From Bacteroidaceae bacterium (GTDB taxonomy: Bacteria > Bacteroidota > Bacteroidia > Bacteroidales > Bacteroidaceae): DNA of 7,813 nucleotides. Each line of letters opens with the position of its first letter. Positions within the stretch are counted from its first letter, which is position 1. The stretch is from positions 1 to 7,813 of the forward strand of contig JAFZUB010000078.1 in the NCBI GenBank assembly GCA_017618515.1, in the 5' to 3' direction. Shown in pieces: positions 1 to 7,435 of the stretch. The notes beneath the pieces are model-generated. The model made no database searches. It was given only the letters and a program-made list of their open reading frames with translations, and had not been told where the DNA came from. A program made the translations under genes and the position numbers.

Positions 1-945
1 AACATCACCAAGGCCAGCGACCGCATCGGTAAGCCTTATGTTGAGGTGGATGCTGACCGCATCGTGGGAGTGGTGGAGTGCAATATTCCCGACGAGGCCC
101 GCTCCTTCAAGGATGCAGACCCCATTACCACTCAGATAGGACAAAACGTAGCCGACTTCCTGCTCGATAATATGAAGCGCGGGCTTATTCCGCCCACCTT
201 CCTCAATCTGCAGAGCGGTGTGGGCTCAGGTGCCAATGCTGTGCTTGGTGCTCTCGGCCAGTGCCCTGAGGTGCCCAACTTTAATATCTACACCGAGGTG
301 CTGCAGGATGCTCCCGTGGCACTCATGAAGCAGGGTCGTGTGCTCAGCGCATCGGCTTGTTCGCTCACCGTCACCAACGAGTGTATGAAGGGTATATATG
401 ACGACATGGACTTCTACCGCGACAAGCTCGTGCTTCGTCCCAGCGAGATATCCAACAATCCCGAGGTTATCGCACGCCTCGGTGTATGCTCACTCAACAC
501 TGCCATCGAGGTGGATATCTACGGCCACGTTAACTCCACCAAGATATGCGGCACCAAGATGATGAATGGTATTGGCGGCTCCGCTGACTTTACCTGCAAC
601 TCCTACCTGTCCATCTTTACCTGCGGCAGTACTACCAAGGGTGGCGCTATCTCTAGCATCGTGCCTTTCGCCAGCCATATCGACCACACCAGCCACTTCG
701 TAAATGCCGTCATCACAGAGTATGGCGTTGCCGACTTGCGTGGCAAGTGCGCTATGGATAAGGCCAAGGAGCTTATCAAGGTGGCTCATCCCGACTACCG
801 CCCCATGCTCAACGACTACCTCCGCTATGCAGAGCCCTACGGCGGTCACACCCACCACTGCCTCAGCGCAGCCTTCGCTATGCACGACACCTTCCTCCGC
901 AAGGGCGATATGCGTCTCACCGACTGGGCAGAATATGTGAAATAA
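1..945 (+). CDS. Acetyl-CoA hydrolase / succinyl-CoA:acetate CoA-transferase family protein, 5'-truncated
   Basis: The reading frame is open from base 1 and ends at TAA 943-945, giving 314 codons. Family members are about 500 residues, so roughly the N-terminal third lies outside the window. The sequence matches the Cat1/AarC/ScpC class I CoA-transferases. These move CoA between acyl-CoAs and acetate, succinate or propionate through a glutamyl-CoA thioester. Visible landmarks are a glycine-rich QSGVGSGANAV segment (about 211-243), a YTEVLQD motif whose Glu (295-297) sits where the family's catalytic Glu is expected, and a GIGGSADF loop (568-591) matching the oxyanion-hole region near the C-terminus. 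The end (HP.YRP.L..Y) is also typical. In a succinate-, acetate- or propionate-forming anaerobe a cytoplasmic role in fermentative acyl-CoA exchange is likely. The exact acyl donor and acceptor cannot be read from this fragment, so no symbol is given. The next gene starts 24 bp downstream with no visible terminator. Confidence 0.93.
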   Translation, partial: NITKASDRIGKPYVEVDADRIVGVVECNIPDEARSFKDADPITTQIGQNVADFLLDNMKRGLIPPTFLNLQSGVGSGANAVLGALGQCPEVPNFNIYTEVLQDAPVALMKQGRVLSASACSLTVTNECMKGIYDDMDFYRDKLVLRPSEISNNPEVIARLGVCSLNTAIEVDIYGHVNSTKICGTKMMNGIGGSADFTCNSYLSIFTCGSTTKGGAISSIVPFASHIDHTSHFVNAVITEYGVADLRGKCAMDKAKELIKVAHPDYRPMLNDYLRYAEPYGGHTHHCLSAAFAMHDTFLRKGDMRLTDWAEYVK

Positions 946-965
946 CTCTTGACTCTAGACTTTAT
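945..965. repeat. Short degenerate heptad repeat between genes 1 and 2
   Basis: Three consecutive 7-bp units start at 945, 952 and 959, each beginning with ACT (ACTCTTG, ACTCTAG, ACTTTAT). The first overlaps the last base of the upstream stop codon and the third ends 4 bp before the ATG at 970. Adjacent units match at 6/7 and 5/7 positions. Alone this is weak. It is reported because heptad-periodic DNA recurs in two other gaps of this window. No hairpin or clear promoter is visible in the gap. Confidence 0.45.
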
Positions 966-969
966 CGTT

Positions 970-2367
970 ATGAAACTCTCAAAAAAATCTGTTCTCTTTT
1001 GTCTTTTCGCTATTCTCTGCGCTACCGTCAGCGCTCAGAAGGAGATAACGAATGATATGCTGCAGGCACTCCGCGATAGCTATAAGTCGGTGGGAGCCGA
1101 CAAGGCTCTCGACAATGCCGTGGCAGCCAACGACCCCAAGATACTGGCTCTCAACACAGAGAGCAATGTGCAGTTTGACACCAACTTCTCTCATAAGGTT
1201 AACTCCAAGGGTATCACCAACCAGAAGGGTAGCGGACGCTGCTGGCTTTTCTCGGCTCTCAACGTGCTGCGCGCCCCGATGATTGCCAAGAACAACCTGG
1301 GCAGTTTCACCTTCTCACAGAGCTACTGTTTCTTCTATGACCAGCTCGAGAAGTCTAACCTCTTCCTTCAGGCTATCATCGACAATGCCCGCAAGCCAAT
1401 GGACGACCGCACCGTGGAGTGGCTCTTCCACAATCCTATGAGCGATGGTGGCACCTTCTGCGGAGCCATAGATATAATAACGAAATATGGTGTCGTTCCC
1501 GCCGAGGTGATGCCCGAGACTTACTCTGCCAACTACACCAGCACCTATTCCTCGCTCATCAAAACTAAGCTACGCGAATACGGACTCACTCTCCGCAAAC
1601 TCGCCGCCGAGGGCAAGAATGAGAAGCAGCTGCTGGCTAAGAAGAAGGAGATGCTCACTGTCATCTATAAGATGCTCGTGCGCAGCTTCGGCCAGCCGCC
1701 TCAGCAGTTCACCTACACTCTCCGCGACAAGGACAACAAGGCTATCTCCACCAAGGAATACACGCCGCTCTCTTTCTATCAGGAGTATGTGGGCAAGGAC
1801 CTCAAGGGCAGCTACCTTATGTTTATGAACGACCCCTCTCGCGAGATGTATAAGACCTACGAGATAGACCTCGACCGCCACACCTATGACGGCACCAACT
1901 GGGTGTTCCTCAATGTGCCGATGGAGGACATCAAGCAGATGGCCATCGCCAGCATCAAGGATAGCACCATGCTCTACATGTCGTGCGACGTGGGCAAGTG
2001 CAACGACTCCAAGCGTGGCTACTCCGATCCCGATATCTATAACTACGGGGACATCTTCGGAGTGGACTTCCCGATGAATAAGGCTGAGCGCATCAGCTCT
2101 TTTGCCTCTTCCTCCACCCACGCCATGAGCCTTATGGCCGTTGACCTCGACGCCAACGACAAGCCCATCAAGTGGATGGTAGAGAACTCATGGGGAACTT
2201 CATCTGGCTATAATGGCTACATCGTGATGAGCGACCGCTGGCTCGACGAGTACCTCTTCCGCCTCGTTGTGGAGAAGCAGTATGTGCCTGAGAAATTGGC
2301 TGAACTCTCCAAGCAGAAGCCTACTATGCTGCCCGCATGGGATCCTCTCTTCTCTCTCGAACAATAA
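970..2367 (+). CDS. pepC: Exported C1-family cysteine aminopeptidase (bleomycin hydrolase / PepC family)
   Basis: This 465-residue protein is close to the usual length of about 450 plus a signal peptide. The bleomycin hydrolase/aminopeptidase C family cuts amino acids from the N-termini of peptides with a papain-type active site. All four active-site residues are visible: Gln85 and Cys91 in NQKGSGRCW, His384 in STHAMS and Asn406 in VENSWG. The C-terminus (LPAWDPLFSLEQ) resembles the family's C-terminal arm, which sits in the cleft and imposes aminopeptidase specificity. Residues 1-22 form a signal peptide: KLSKK, a hydrophobic core, then VSA before Gln23. Export is therefore expected, whereas classic PepC is cytosolic. 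I chose the ATG at 970 because it gives a proper signal peptide; the in-frame TTG at 949 would add seven residues and lies inside a repeat. The next gene, an exported thiol oxidoreductase, starts 13 bp after the stop, so co-transcription is likely. The family call is firm; the symbol is used loosely. Confidence 0.93.
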   Translation: MKLSKKSVLFCLFAILCATVSAQKEITNDMLQALRDSYKSVGADKALDNAVAANDPKILALNTESNVQFDTNFSHKVNSKGITNQKGSGRCWLFSALNVLRAPMIAKNNLGSFTFSQSYCFFYDQLEKSNLFLQAIIDNARKPMDDRTVEWLFHNPMSDGGTFCGAIDIITKYGVVPAEVMPETYSANYTSTYSSLIKTKLREYGLTLRKLAAEGKNEKQLLAKKKEMLTVIYKMLVRSFGQPPQQFTYTLRDKDNKAISTKEYTPLSFYQEYVGKDLKGSYLMFMNDPSREMYKTYEIDLDRHTYDGTNWVFLNVPMEDIKQMAIASIKDSTMLYMSCDVGKCNDSKRGYSDPDIYNYGDIFGVDFPMNKAERISSFASSSTHAMSLMAVDLDANDKPIKWMVENSWGTSSGYNGYIVMSDRWLDEYLFRLVVEKQYVPEKLAELSKQKPTMLPAWDPLFSLEQ

Positions 2368-2380
2368 AAAATATAATGAT

Positions 2381-3460
2381 ATGAAAATGCAGAGAAAATT
2401 GTTATTTATAGCGTTTGTCCTCTCTACTATCGTTGGACAGGCGCAGCTCCACTTCCGTTTGGAAGGGAATATCGGTATTCCAGACTTCACTGGACAGTTA
2501 ACCATTCATGATGTCGTAGGCGAGCAAGTGATTGACTCCGTCAGAGTGGTCAATGGCGAATTGGTACCCATCGAGGGAGAAATTCCCGAGATGGTGCAGT
2601 GCATTATGCAGGGCACTAAGGATGGCGCCGCTGAAGACGACAGAGGTGTGTCGTTGGCATATCTTTTCCTCACCGAAGGCACTACTCACATAGATGGCTC
2701 GGAGAAGGGCATGCTGCAGACCAGTGGCACCGCCATCTGCGAAGAGCTGAGCAGCTACAATAAGGCCGAGAAAGAAATAGTAGAGAAATATAAGGATGGT
2801 CAGACCGACAAACTCTACGCTGAGATGGGCGAGCTGTGTCAGCAGCATCTCAGTCGCCACACCAGCGATGTGTATGGTCTGTATTTGTTGATACAGGATG
2901 GCAGCTATGTGCTGAAGCCTGCCGTGTGGATTGACTTCTGCAACAAACTGGAGGCAGGGCTCAGTGAGCGTAACCATGCCAACACTTTCCTTATGGATCA
3001 CCTCACGCGTACCAAGACTAACATGGAAGCCCGTGCCAAGACTGATGTGGGCTGCAAGTTTGTGGACTTCGCGGTAGAGTATGAGGGCAAGACCACTCGC
3101 CTGTCCGACTATGTCGGTAAGGGCAAGTATGTGCTTGCTGACTTCTGGGCTTCATGGTGTGCGCCCTGCCGTGCAGAGCTGCCCAACATCATTGCTGCCT
3201 ACAACACCTACAAGGACTCTGGCCTTGTGGTGCTCGGCATCGCAGCATGGGACAAGCCCGAGGCAACGCTTAAAGCCATCGACGAAGAGAAGATTCCCTA
3301 CCCGCAAATCATCAACTCGCAGAAGATAGCCACTGATGTTTACGGCATCAGCGGTATTCCCGAGATAATCCTCTTTGGCCCCGACGGCACTATCGTTGCT
3401 CGCGGACTGCGCGATAAAGCCATAGGTGCCAAGATGGCCGAAATCTTCGGAAAGAAATAG
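2381..3460 (+). CDS. Exported TlpA/ResA-like thiol-disulfide oxidoreductase with N-terminal DUF4369-like domain
   Basis: The protein has 359 residues. Residues 1-22 are a signal peptide ending VGQAQ, typical of Bacteroidetes. Residues about 23-125 form a beta-rich region with the pattern of DUF4369 (an LEGNI start, 'VIDSVRVVNGELVPIEG', then 'FLTEGTTHIDG'). A helical linker follows. From about residue 225 there is an AhpC/TSA-thioredoxin fold with 'VGKGKYVLADFWASW', the redox pair Cys260-Ala-Pro-Cys263, and the cis-proline loop GISGIPE (Pro327). Such proteins reduce or exchange disulfides in the periplasm, feeding cytochrome c maturation or repair of exported thiol proteins; the specific client is unknown. 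The ATG at 2381 is chosen because it opens the signal peptide; an ATG at 2387 (third codon) is an alternative. An upstream in-frame extension to 2267 would run through the preceding gene and is unlikely. The stop TAG is followed at once by an in-frame TGA (3461-3463). No SD is evident; the start lies in an A-rich stretch. Confidence 0.9.
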   Translation: MKMQRKLLFIAFVLSTIVGQAQLHFRLEGNIGIPDFTGQLTIHDVVGEQVIDSVRVVNGELVPIEGEIPEMVQCIMQGTKDGAAEDDRGVSLAYLFLTEGTTHIDGSEKGMLQTSGTAICEELSSYNKAEKEIVEKYKDGQTDKLYAEMGELCQQHLSRHTSDVYGLYLLIQDGSYVLKPAVWIDFCNKLEAGLSERNHANTFLMDHLTRTKTNMEARAKTDVGCKFVDFAVEYEGKTTRLSDYVGKGKYVLADFWASWCAPCRAELPNIIAAYNTYKDSGLVVLGIAAWDKPEATLKAIDEEKIPYPQIINSQKIATDVYGISGIPEIILFGPDGTIVARGLRDKAIGAKMAEIFGKK

Positions 3461-3479
3461 TGAGATTGTAAAAGGAATC

Positions 3480-3508
3480 GTAAATAGTAAATCGTTAAAT
3501 AGAAAATA
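3480..3508. repeat. A/T-rich degenerate heptad repeat upstream of the SGNH hydrolase gene
   Basis: Four units of consensus GTAAATA follow one another: 3480-3486, 3487-3493, 3494-3501 (eight bases, one inserted T) and 3502-3508. A related GTAAAAG lies at 3468-3474. Units match the consensus at about 6/7. They fill most of the 54-bp gap (3461-3514) between the oxidoreductase and SGNH genes. No inverted repeat typical of a terminator and no TAnnTTTG promoter element is seen. This is the longest gap in the window and the most A/T-rich, so it is the likeliest site for any promoter serving the two genes downstream, but none can be pinpointed. Confidence 0.6.
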
Positions 3509-3514
3509 CCATTT

Positions 3515-4987
3515 ATGAAAAAGTTTTTCATTGCTCTGCTAATCATCAGTGTTCAATGTTCGATGTTCAACGTTCTTCGCGCCGACGAGTTGCTCGATAA
3601 GGTAAGGGAGATGGCGTCATTCACCCCCAAGGGCATCGATGCTCCTGGCTACTACGATGCTAAACTGGCGGCTCAGTTCAACGCTACCTACGAGTATGCG
3701 AAGAAGAATATACGCAACACGAAGATCAACCGCGACTCGCTCTGCCAGGCATTGCAGAAGGCCTACGACGATGTCAGGGCCAAGGGTTTCACTCCCATGA
3801 GGGCAGGTTTCTACTATATGACCAACTGCCATGATAAGTATATCGAGAAGTTTGGTGTGCCCGCAGCCATGTACACCGACACCTCCGCAGGTCTCATGAA
3901 GTATAAGAAGTTTGCTGAGGGGCAGAAGGAGTTTATCTATAAGCTGACTCCCTATGGCGACGGATGGTTCTGCCAGAACGCCGCTACCGGTTACTATATA
4001 GGCACCGGCAATGGCTCTAACTGGTACTCCGAGGATATCACCTGCACCGAGGAGGCCGAGAACACCCAGCTCTTCACCCAGATGGAGGAGGAAGGTGAGT
4101 TCTTTGTGGCCGACGATGTGGACCGCCTCACCAGCCGCTGCCTCTACAACGCCACTGCTCTCAATGAGACGGGCAAGATATTCAACTGGAGTCAGACGGT
4201 GGATGCCGTGGCAGAGAACTTGCGCGGCTACAACCATTGGAGCCTTACTCCCGTGCCCGAAGAGACTCTCAGGGAACTGGGCATCGACGACGTGATTGTG
4301 GTGCCCGAGGACAGCACGGCTCACATCGACGCTCACTGGATGAGCCTCGGCACGAGCATCACATGGTACAACGACAATGTGTCGTCAGCCTTCACCAAGG
4401 GTTACCAGACCCGCGTGAGGGAGGTGCTGCCCTTCAAGCGTTTCACCAACAAGGGTGTCAACGGCGGTGTACTGGAGAGCGCCATCAGCCAGGTGGGCCA
4501 CGCCGACTACTACACCATCGAGCACGGTATCAACGACTGGGGTCACTCCACTCCCGTGGGCACTATCGACGACTATAAGAACAATACCCAAAACGGAACC
4601 TTCGCCGCCAACTACCGCCGTCTCATCGATGCTATCTATAAGGCAAATCCCAAGGCTATGATTGTGCTGTGCACTCCGCGTAAGGGCTACGGTTTTGGCA
4701 CCTACCTGCCCGCCAAGTGTGATGATCCTCTCAACGGCATCTACCTGAAGGACTATGCTGACCTTATCCGTGAGATAGCCTCCTACGAGAGTCTGCCCGT
4801 GGCTGACTTCTTCAGCCTGTGCGGCAGCCAGAAGAATCTGGCCAAGCTCTCTATCGATACGGCTCTCCATCCCAACGACCTCGGTTATCAGATGATGGCC
4901 GATGTGCTGGTGCAGGCCATGAAGAAGGTGCTGCTCCACGAGATTATCAATCCTATCAAGGATGATGAAGAAGAGGAAGACGAATGA
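3515..4987 (+). CDS. Exported SGNH/GDSL-type hydrolase with extra N-terminal region
   Basis: The protein has 490 residues. Residues 1-23 look like a signal peptide with likely cleavage after LRA; its second half is encoded by a heptad DNA repeat. Residues about 24-95 are helical with a FIVAR-like look. About 97-245 holds aromatic- and glycine-rich segments ('AGFYYMTN', 'GWFCQNAATGYYIGTG') loosely like ricin-type carbohydrate-binding modules; this is tentative. The C-terminal half is an SGNH hydrolase: block I SLGTSIT with nucleophile Ser281 (GTS, not GDS), block II around GVNGG, block III HGINDW (Gly338, Asn340, Asp341), and block V with His452-Pro453 in DTALHPNDLGY. The Asp (448) lies four residues before His, not the usual three. 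Such enzymes are esterases or lipases, often deacetylating or deacylating polysaccharides; the substrate is unknown. The C-terminus is a run of acidic residues whose purine-rich codons precede the next gene. It overlaps the MscS-family gene by 4 bp (ATGA), so the two are probably translationally coupled. Confidence 0.88.
   Translation: MKKFFIALLIISVQCSMFNVLRADELLDKVREMASFTPKGIDAPGYYDAKLAAQFNATYEYAKKNIRNTKINRDSLCQALQKAYDDVRAKGFTPMRAGFYYMTNCHDKYIEKFGVPAAMYTDTSAGLMKYKKFAEGQKEFIYKLTPYGDGWFCQNAATGYYIGTGNGSNWYSEDITCTEEAENTQLFTQMEEEGEFFVADDVDRLTSRCLYNATALNETGKIFNWSQTVDAVAENLRGYNHWSLTPVPEETLRELGIDDVIVVPEDSTAHIDAHWMSLGTSITWYNDNVSSAFTKGYQTRVREVLPFKRFTNKGVNGGVLESAISQVGHADYYTIEHGINDWGHSTPVGTIDDYKNNTQNGTFAANYRRLIDAIYKANPKAMIVLCTPRKGYGFGTYLPAKCDDPLNGIYLKDYADLIREIASYESLPVADFFSLCGSQKNLAKLSIDTALHPNDLGYQMMADVLVQAMKKVLLHEIINPIKDDEEEEDE
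3551..3578. repeat. Heptad repeat inside the signal-peptide codons of the SGNH hydrolase gene
   Basis: Four contiguous 7-bp units, each beginning GTTC, occupy 3551-3557, 3558-3564, 3565-3571 and 3572-3578 (GTTCAAT, GTTCGAT, GTTCAAC, GTTCTTC). They lie in codons 13-22 and encode VQCSMFNVL at the end of the signal peptide. A seven-base unit is not a multiple of three, so gain or loss of one copy would shift the frame. A further GTTCAAC occurs at 7438-7444 at the head of the repeat-rich gap before cysS. Confidence 0.75.
4968..4987 (+). promoter_or_regulatory. Purine-rich ribosome-binding site and ATGA stop/start overlap
   Basis: The last codons of the SGNH hydrolase gene, which encode its acidic tail, form a G/A-rich tract containing AGAGGAAG (4972-4979). 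This lies 4 bp before the ATG at 4984, at a workable Shine-Dalgarno distance. The start codon overlaps the stop codon TGA 4985-4987. The tract is the most SD-like site at any gene start in this window and suggests translation of the channel gene is coupled to the upstream gene. Confidence 0.6.
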
Positions 4988-7434
4988 ATAAAATCCTGAC
5001 AATAATAGCGGCTCTTCTGCTGGCGGTGCTGCCGGCAGGTGCGGTGCTGAAGGAGCGCGACCTCAATCAGACTATCTCTGTGTTGAGGGCCGAGCTGGAG
5101 AATGCTTTCCGTGAACAGAAAGAGCTGCTGGAGCGTTTTCATAACAGAGCCGAGGCACAGCATCAGGCTATGGTGGAGGCTATGCAGCGCAGTGATCAGA
5201 TTGCGCTGATGCTCTATTCGCAGAAAGCAGACTATACCTTCGACCTTACCTACGCATGCCACGAGGCGACAGAGCAATACAACGAGTATAAGCGCCAAAA
5301 GGTTCCCTATAGCAAGATATTGGGAATGATGGACTCCGAGATAGTACGCTACAAGAGTCTGCTGGAGGCACTGACAGGACTCTCGCCGCTGGCTATGAAC
5401 GAGACGACACAGAAGTATCGCGACGTATGTGTGAAGCTCGTCACCAAGATGCTCAACAATGCGCGCGAGACTCGCGCCACGGTTGCCTCCGACCAGGCGC
5501 ACTATGCCGAGATGGGCAGGAAGCTCAAGAAGGTGCACGACTATGCGCAGGAACGCTATCAGGAGATACAAAACAATATCTTTATCAATGGCGGACAGAG
5601 CTATTTCTCTGTGCTGAAACGCATCGGCCGTTCCATCGATGAGGCCAAGAGTGATACAGAGGAGAAATACCGCGTAGAGTCAATCAACACCAAGGACGGC
5701 GTACGCATCAAGGTCAATTCGCAGTGGAGAGGACCGGGTGTATTCTTGTTCGCGGTGTTCCTCTTGTTCTACCTTATCGTGGCGGCAGCGCTGAGCAGCG
5801 TCATCATGAAGTGGCTCGTGCCGAAGCGGTTCCGCACACCCGAGTTTATGAAGAAGCGGGTATGCATCGGACTGATGGGGGCTATCATAATCTTTGCTCT
5901 CGTGATATCAGTGGTAAGGCTGTCGATGGGGCATAACAATTTCATGCTGATGGCCAGCGGCCTGCTGATAGAATACGCATGGCTGGTGGGCGTCATCCTG
6001 CTGTCATTGCTCATCCGCCTGAAGGGTGACCAGACAAATAGCGGATTCCGTTGCTACACACCTATAATGCTTTTGGGCTTTGTGATTATCGTGTTCCGCG
6101 TAATCTTCATCCCCAACAATCTGGTTAATCTGATATTCCCGCCGCTGCTGCTCGTCTTCACTGTATGGCAGTGGCTGATGATACGCCGCCGCAACAAGAT
6201 TCTGCCGCGCTCCGACATGTTCTACACCTGGATTTCGCTACTGATAATGCTGGTGGCAACATGCGCTTCGTGGATAGGCTACACCTTGATGGCGGTGCAG
6301 ATACTTATATGGTGGGTATTCCAGCTGACCTGCATACAGACCATCACCTGCCTCTTCCATCTGCTGGAACGCTATGAGGCTCGTTACCTCGTGAAGAAGA
6401 TAAAGGGCCTGCCTGCCGATGTGGACAAGGCGGTGGAGAAGCTCAAAAACAATCAGGGCGCATATATCAACAAGACATGGTTCTTTGACTTTGTCTATAT
6501 GGCTCTGGTGCCGGTGCTGGGTGTGATGAGTGTGATGTGGAGCATTTGGTGGGCAGCCGATGTGTTCAATCTCTCTCATGCGGTTGTAGGATTCTTCCTT
6601 GTCGACTTCATCAAGATTCCTGATGTGCTGTATCTCAGCATACAGAAGATAGTGCTGGCATGCAGTCTGTGGTTTATCTTCCGCTATATAAGCTATCTGC
6701 TTAAGGCCCTATTTAAGAAATACCGTGTTGGTCGCCAAGGCAACATTGCTGGAGCGCGGCCCAACATCACTCTAGCCAACAATATCATTTCCATCTTGGT
6801 ATGGGGCGCCTACTTTATCATCTGTATGCTGATGCTCCATATCCCGGGCGGCGCGATAAGCATTATCTCCGCAGGTTTGGCTACTGGTGTCGGTTTCGCG
6901 ATGAAGGATTTGCTGGAGAACTTCTTCTACGGTATCTCGCTTATGACAGGCCGCATCCGCGTGGGTGATTACATCGAGTGCGACGGAGTGCGCGGCAAGG
7001 TGGAGAGCATCACCTATCAGAGCACGCAGATAGCCACGTTCGACGGTTCCATTATCGCCTTCCTCAACAGTGCGCTGTTCAGCAAGAACTTCAAGAATCT
7101 TACCAAGAGCCACGGCTACGAGTTCGTAAGGATTCCCGTGGGAGTGGCGTATGGCACAGATGTCGATAAGGTGCGTGAGGTGCTCGTCAAGGAAGTGAAG
7201 ACTCTGAAAGGCAAAGCCAATGATGGACGCGAACTGATAAGCGGGAAGCGCGAAATAGATGTCTATTTCGATAGCTTCGGCGATAGCAGTGTCAATCTCT
7301 TCTTCACTTGCTGGGTATTGGTAGAGGAGAAGTTCTTCGTCTTGGCCCGCATCAAGGAAGCCATCTACAACGCTCTCAACAAAAATGGCATTTCCATTCC
7401 GTTCCCGCAGCGTGATGTCCATATCATTGAATAA
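4984..7434 (+). CDS. Large MscS-family mechanosensitive ion channel
   Basis: The protein has 816 residues, far above E. coli MscS (286) and nearer the larger MscM/YbdG/MscK-type proteins. Residues 1-20 are a signal peptide or first membrane segment ([10 protein letters not shown]). About 22-230 is a hydrophilic, helical, coiled-coil-like periplasmic region. About eleven membrane segments follow, near 252-274, 293-314, 322-344, 360-378, 381-400, 413-432, 434-458, 500-530, 553-577, 600-619 and the pore helix 623-657. The pore helix carries the Gly/Ala packing pattern [20 protein letters not shown]. Next comes the MscS beta domain ([18 protein letters not shown], then ATFDGS) and a C-terminal alpha/beta region ending [10 protein letters not shown], a family hallmark. 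The usual Pro-Asn after the beta strand reads Leu694-Asn695. Members open under membrane tension during hypo-osmotic shock and release solutes. The start at 4984 overlaps the upstream stop and follows an SD-like tract. It shares no obvious biochemical pathway with the upstream hydrolase beyond the envelope. Confidence 0.92.
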   Translation: MNKILTIIAALLLAVLPAGAVLKERDLNQTISVLRAELENAFREQKELLERFHNRAEAQHQAMVEAMQRSDQIALMLYSQKADYTFDLTYACHEATEQYNEYKRQKVPYSKILGMMDSEIVRYKSLLEALTGLSPLAMNETTQKYRDVCVKLVTKMLNNARETRATVASDQAHYAEMGRKLKKVHDYAQERYQEIQNNIFINGGQSYFSVLKRIGRSIDEAKSDTEEKYRVESINTKDGVRIKVNSQWRGPGVFLFAVFLLFYLIVAAALSSVIMKWLVPKRFRTPEFMKKRVCIGLMGAIIIFALVISVVRLSMGHNNFMLMASGLLIEYAWLVGVILLSLLIRLKGDQTNSGFRCYTPIMLLGFVIIVFRVIFIPNNLVNLIFPPLLLVFTVWQWLMIRRRNKILPRSDMFYTWISLLIMLVATCASWIGYTLMAVQILIWWVFQLTCIQTITCLFHLLERYEARYLVKKIKGLPADVDKAVEKLKNNQGAYINKTWFFDFVYMALVPVLGVMSVMWSIWWAADVFNLSHAVVGFFLVDFIKIPDVLYLSIQKIVLACSLWFIFRYISYLLKALFKKYRVGRQGNIAGARPNITLANNIISILVWGAYFIICMLMLHIPGGAISIISAGLATGVGFAMKDLLENFFYGISLMTGRIRVGDYIECDGVRGKVESITYQSTQIATFDGSIIAFLNSALFSKNFKNLTKSHGYEFVRIPVGVAYGTDVDKVREVLVKEVKTLKGKANDGRELISGKREIDVYFDSFGDSSVNLFFTCWVLVEEKFFVLARIKEAIYNALNKNGISIPFPQRDVHIIE

Positions 7435-7435
7435 G

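Noticed and set aside
949..969. TTG at 949 as start of the peptidase gene
   Set aside because: It would put MTLDFIV before a complete signal peptide that begins at the ATG at 970, and it lies in a heptad repeat.
2267..2380. N-terminal extension of the oxidoreductase into the peptidase gene
   Set aside because: The 38 extra residues overlap the conserved C-terminus of the peptidase and would bury the clear signal peptide starting at 2381.
3461..3514. Intrinsic terminator or consensus Bacteroidetes promoter between genes 3 and 4
   Set aside because: There is no stem-loop followed by a T run and no TTTG/TAnnTTTG pair; only A/T-rich heptads are seen.
3545..3565. Lipoprotein signal (Cys15) in the SGNH hydrolase
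   Set aside because: The residues before Cys are S-V-Q, which do not fit a lipobox; cleavage after LRA by signal peptidase I is more plausible.
3617..4336. 239-codon open frame on the - strand
   Set aside because: It is antisense to the N-terminal part of the SGNH hydrolase gene and Val/Gly/Leu-rich, as expected of a mirror frame in this codon usage.
4888..5571. 227-codon open frame on the - strand
   Set aside because: It covers the SGNH/MscS junction in antisense and has low-complexity Ser, His and Leu runs that mirror the acidic tail and coiled-coil codons. No domain is visible.
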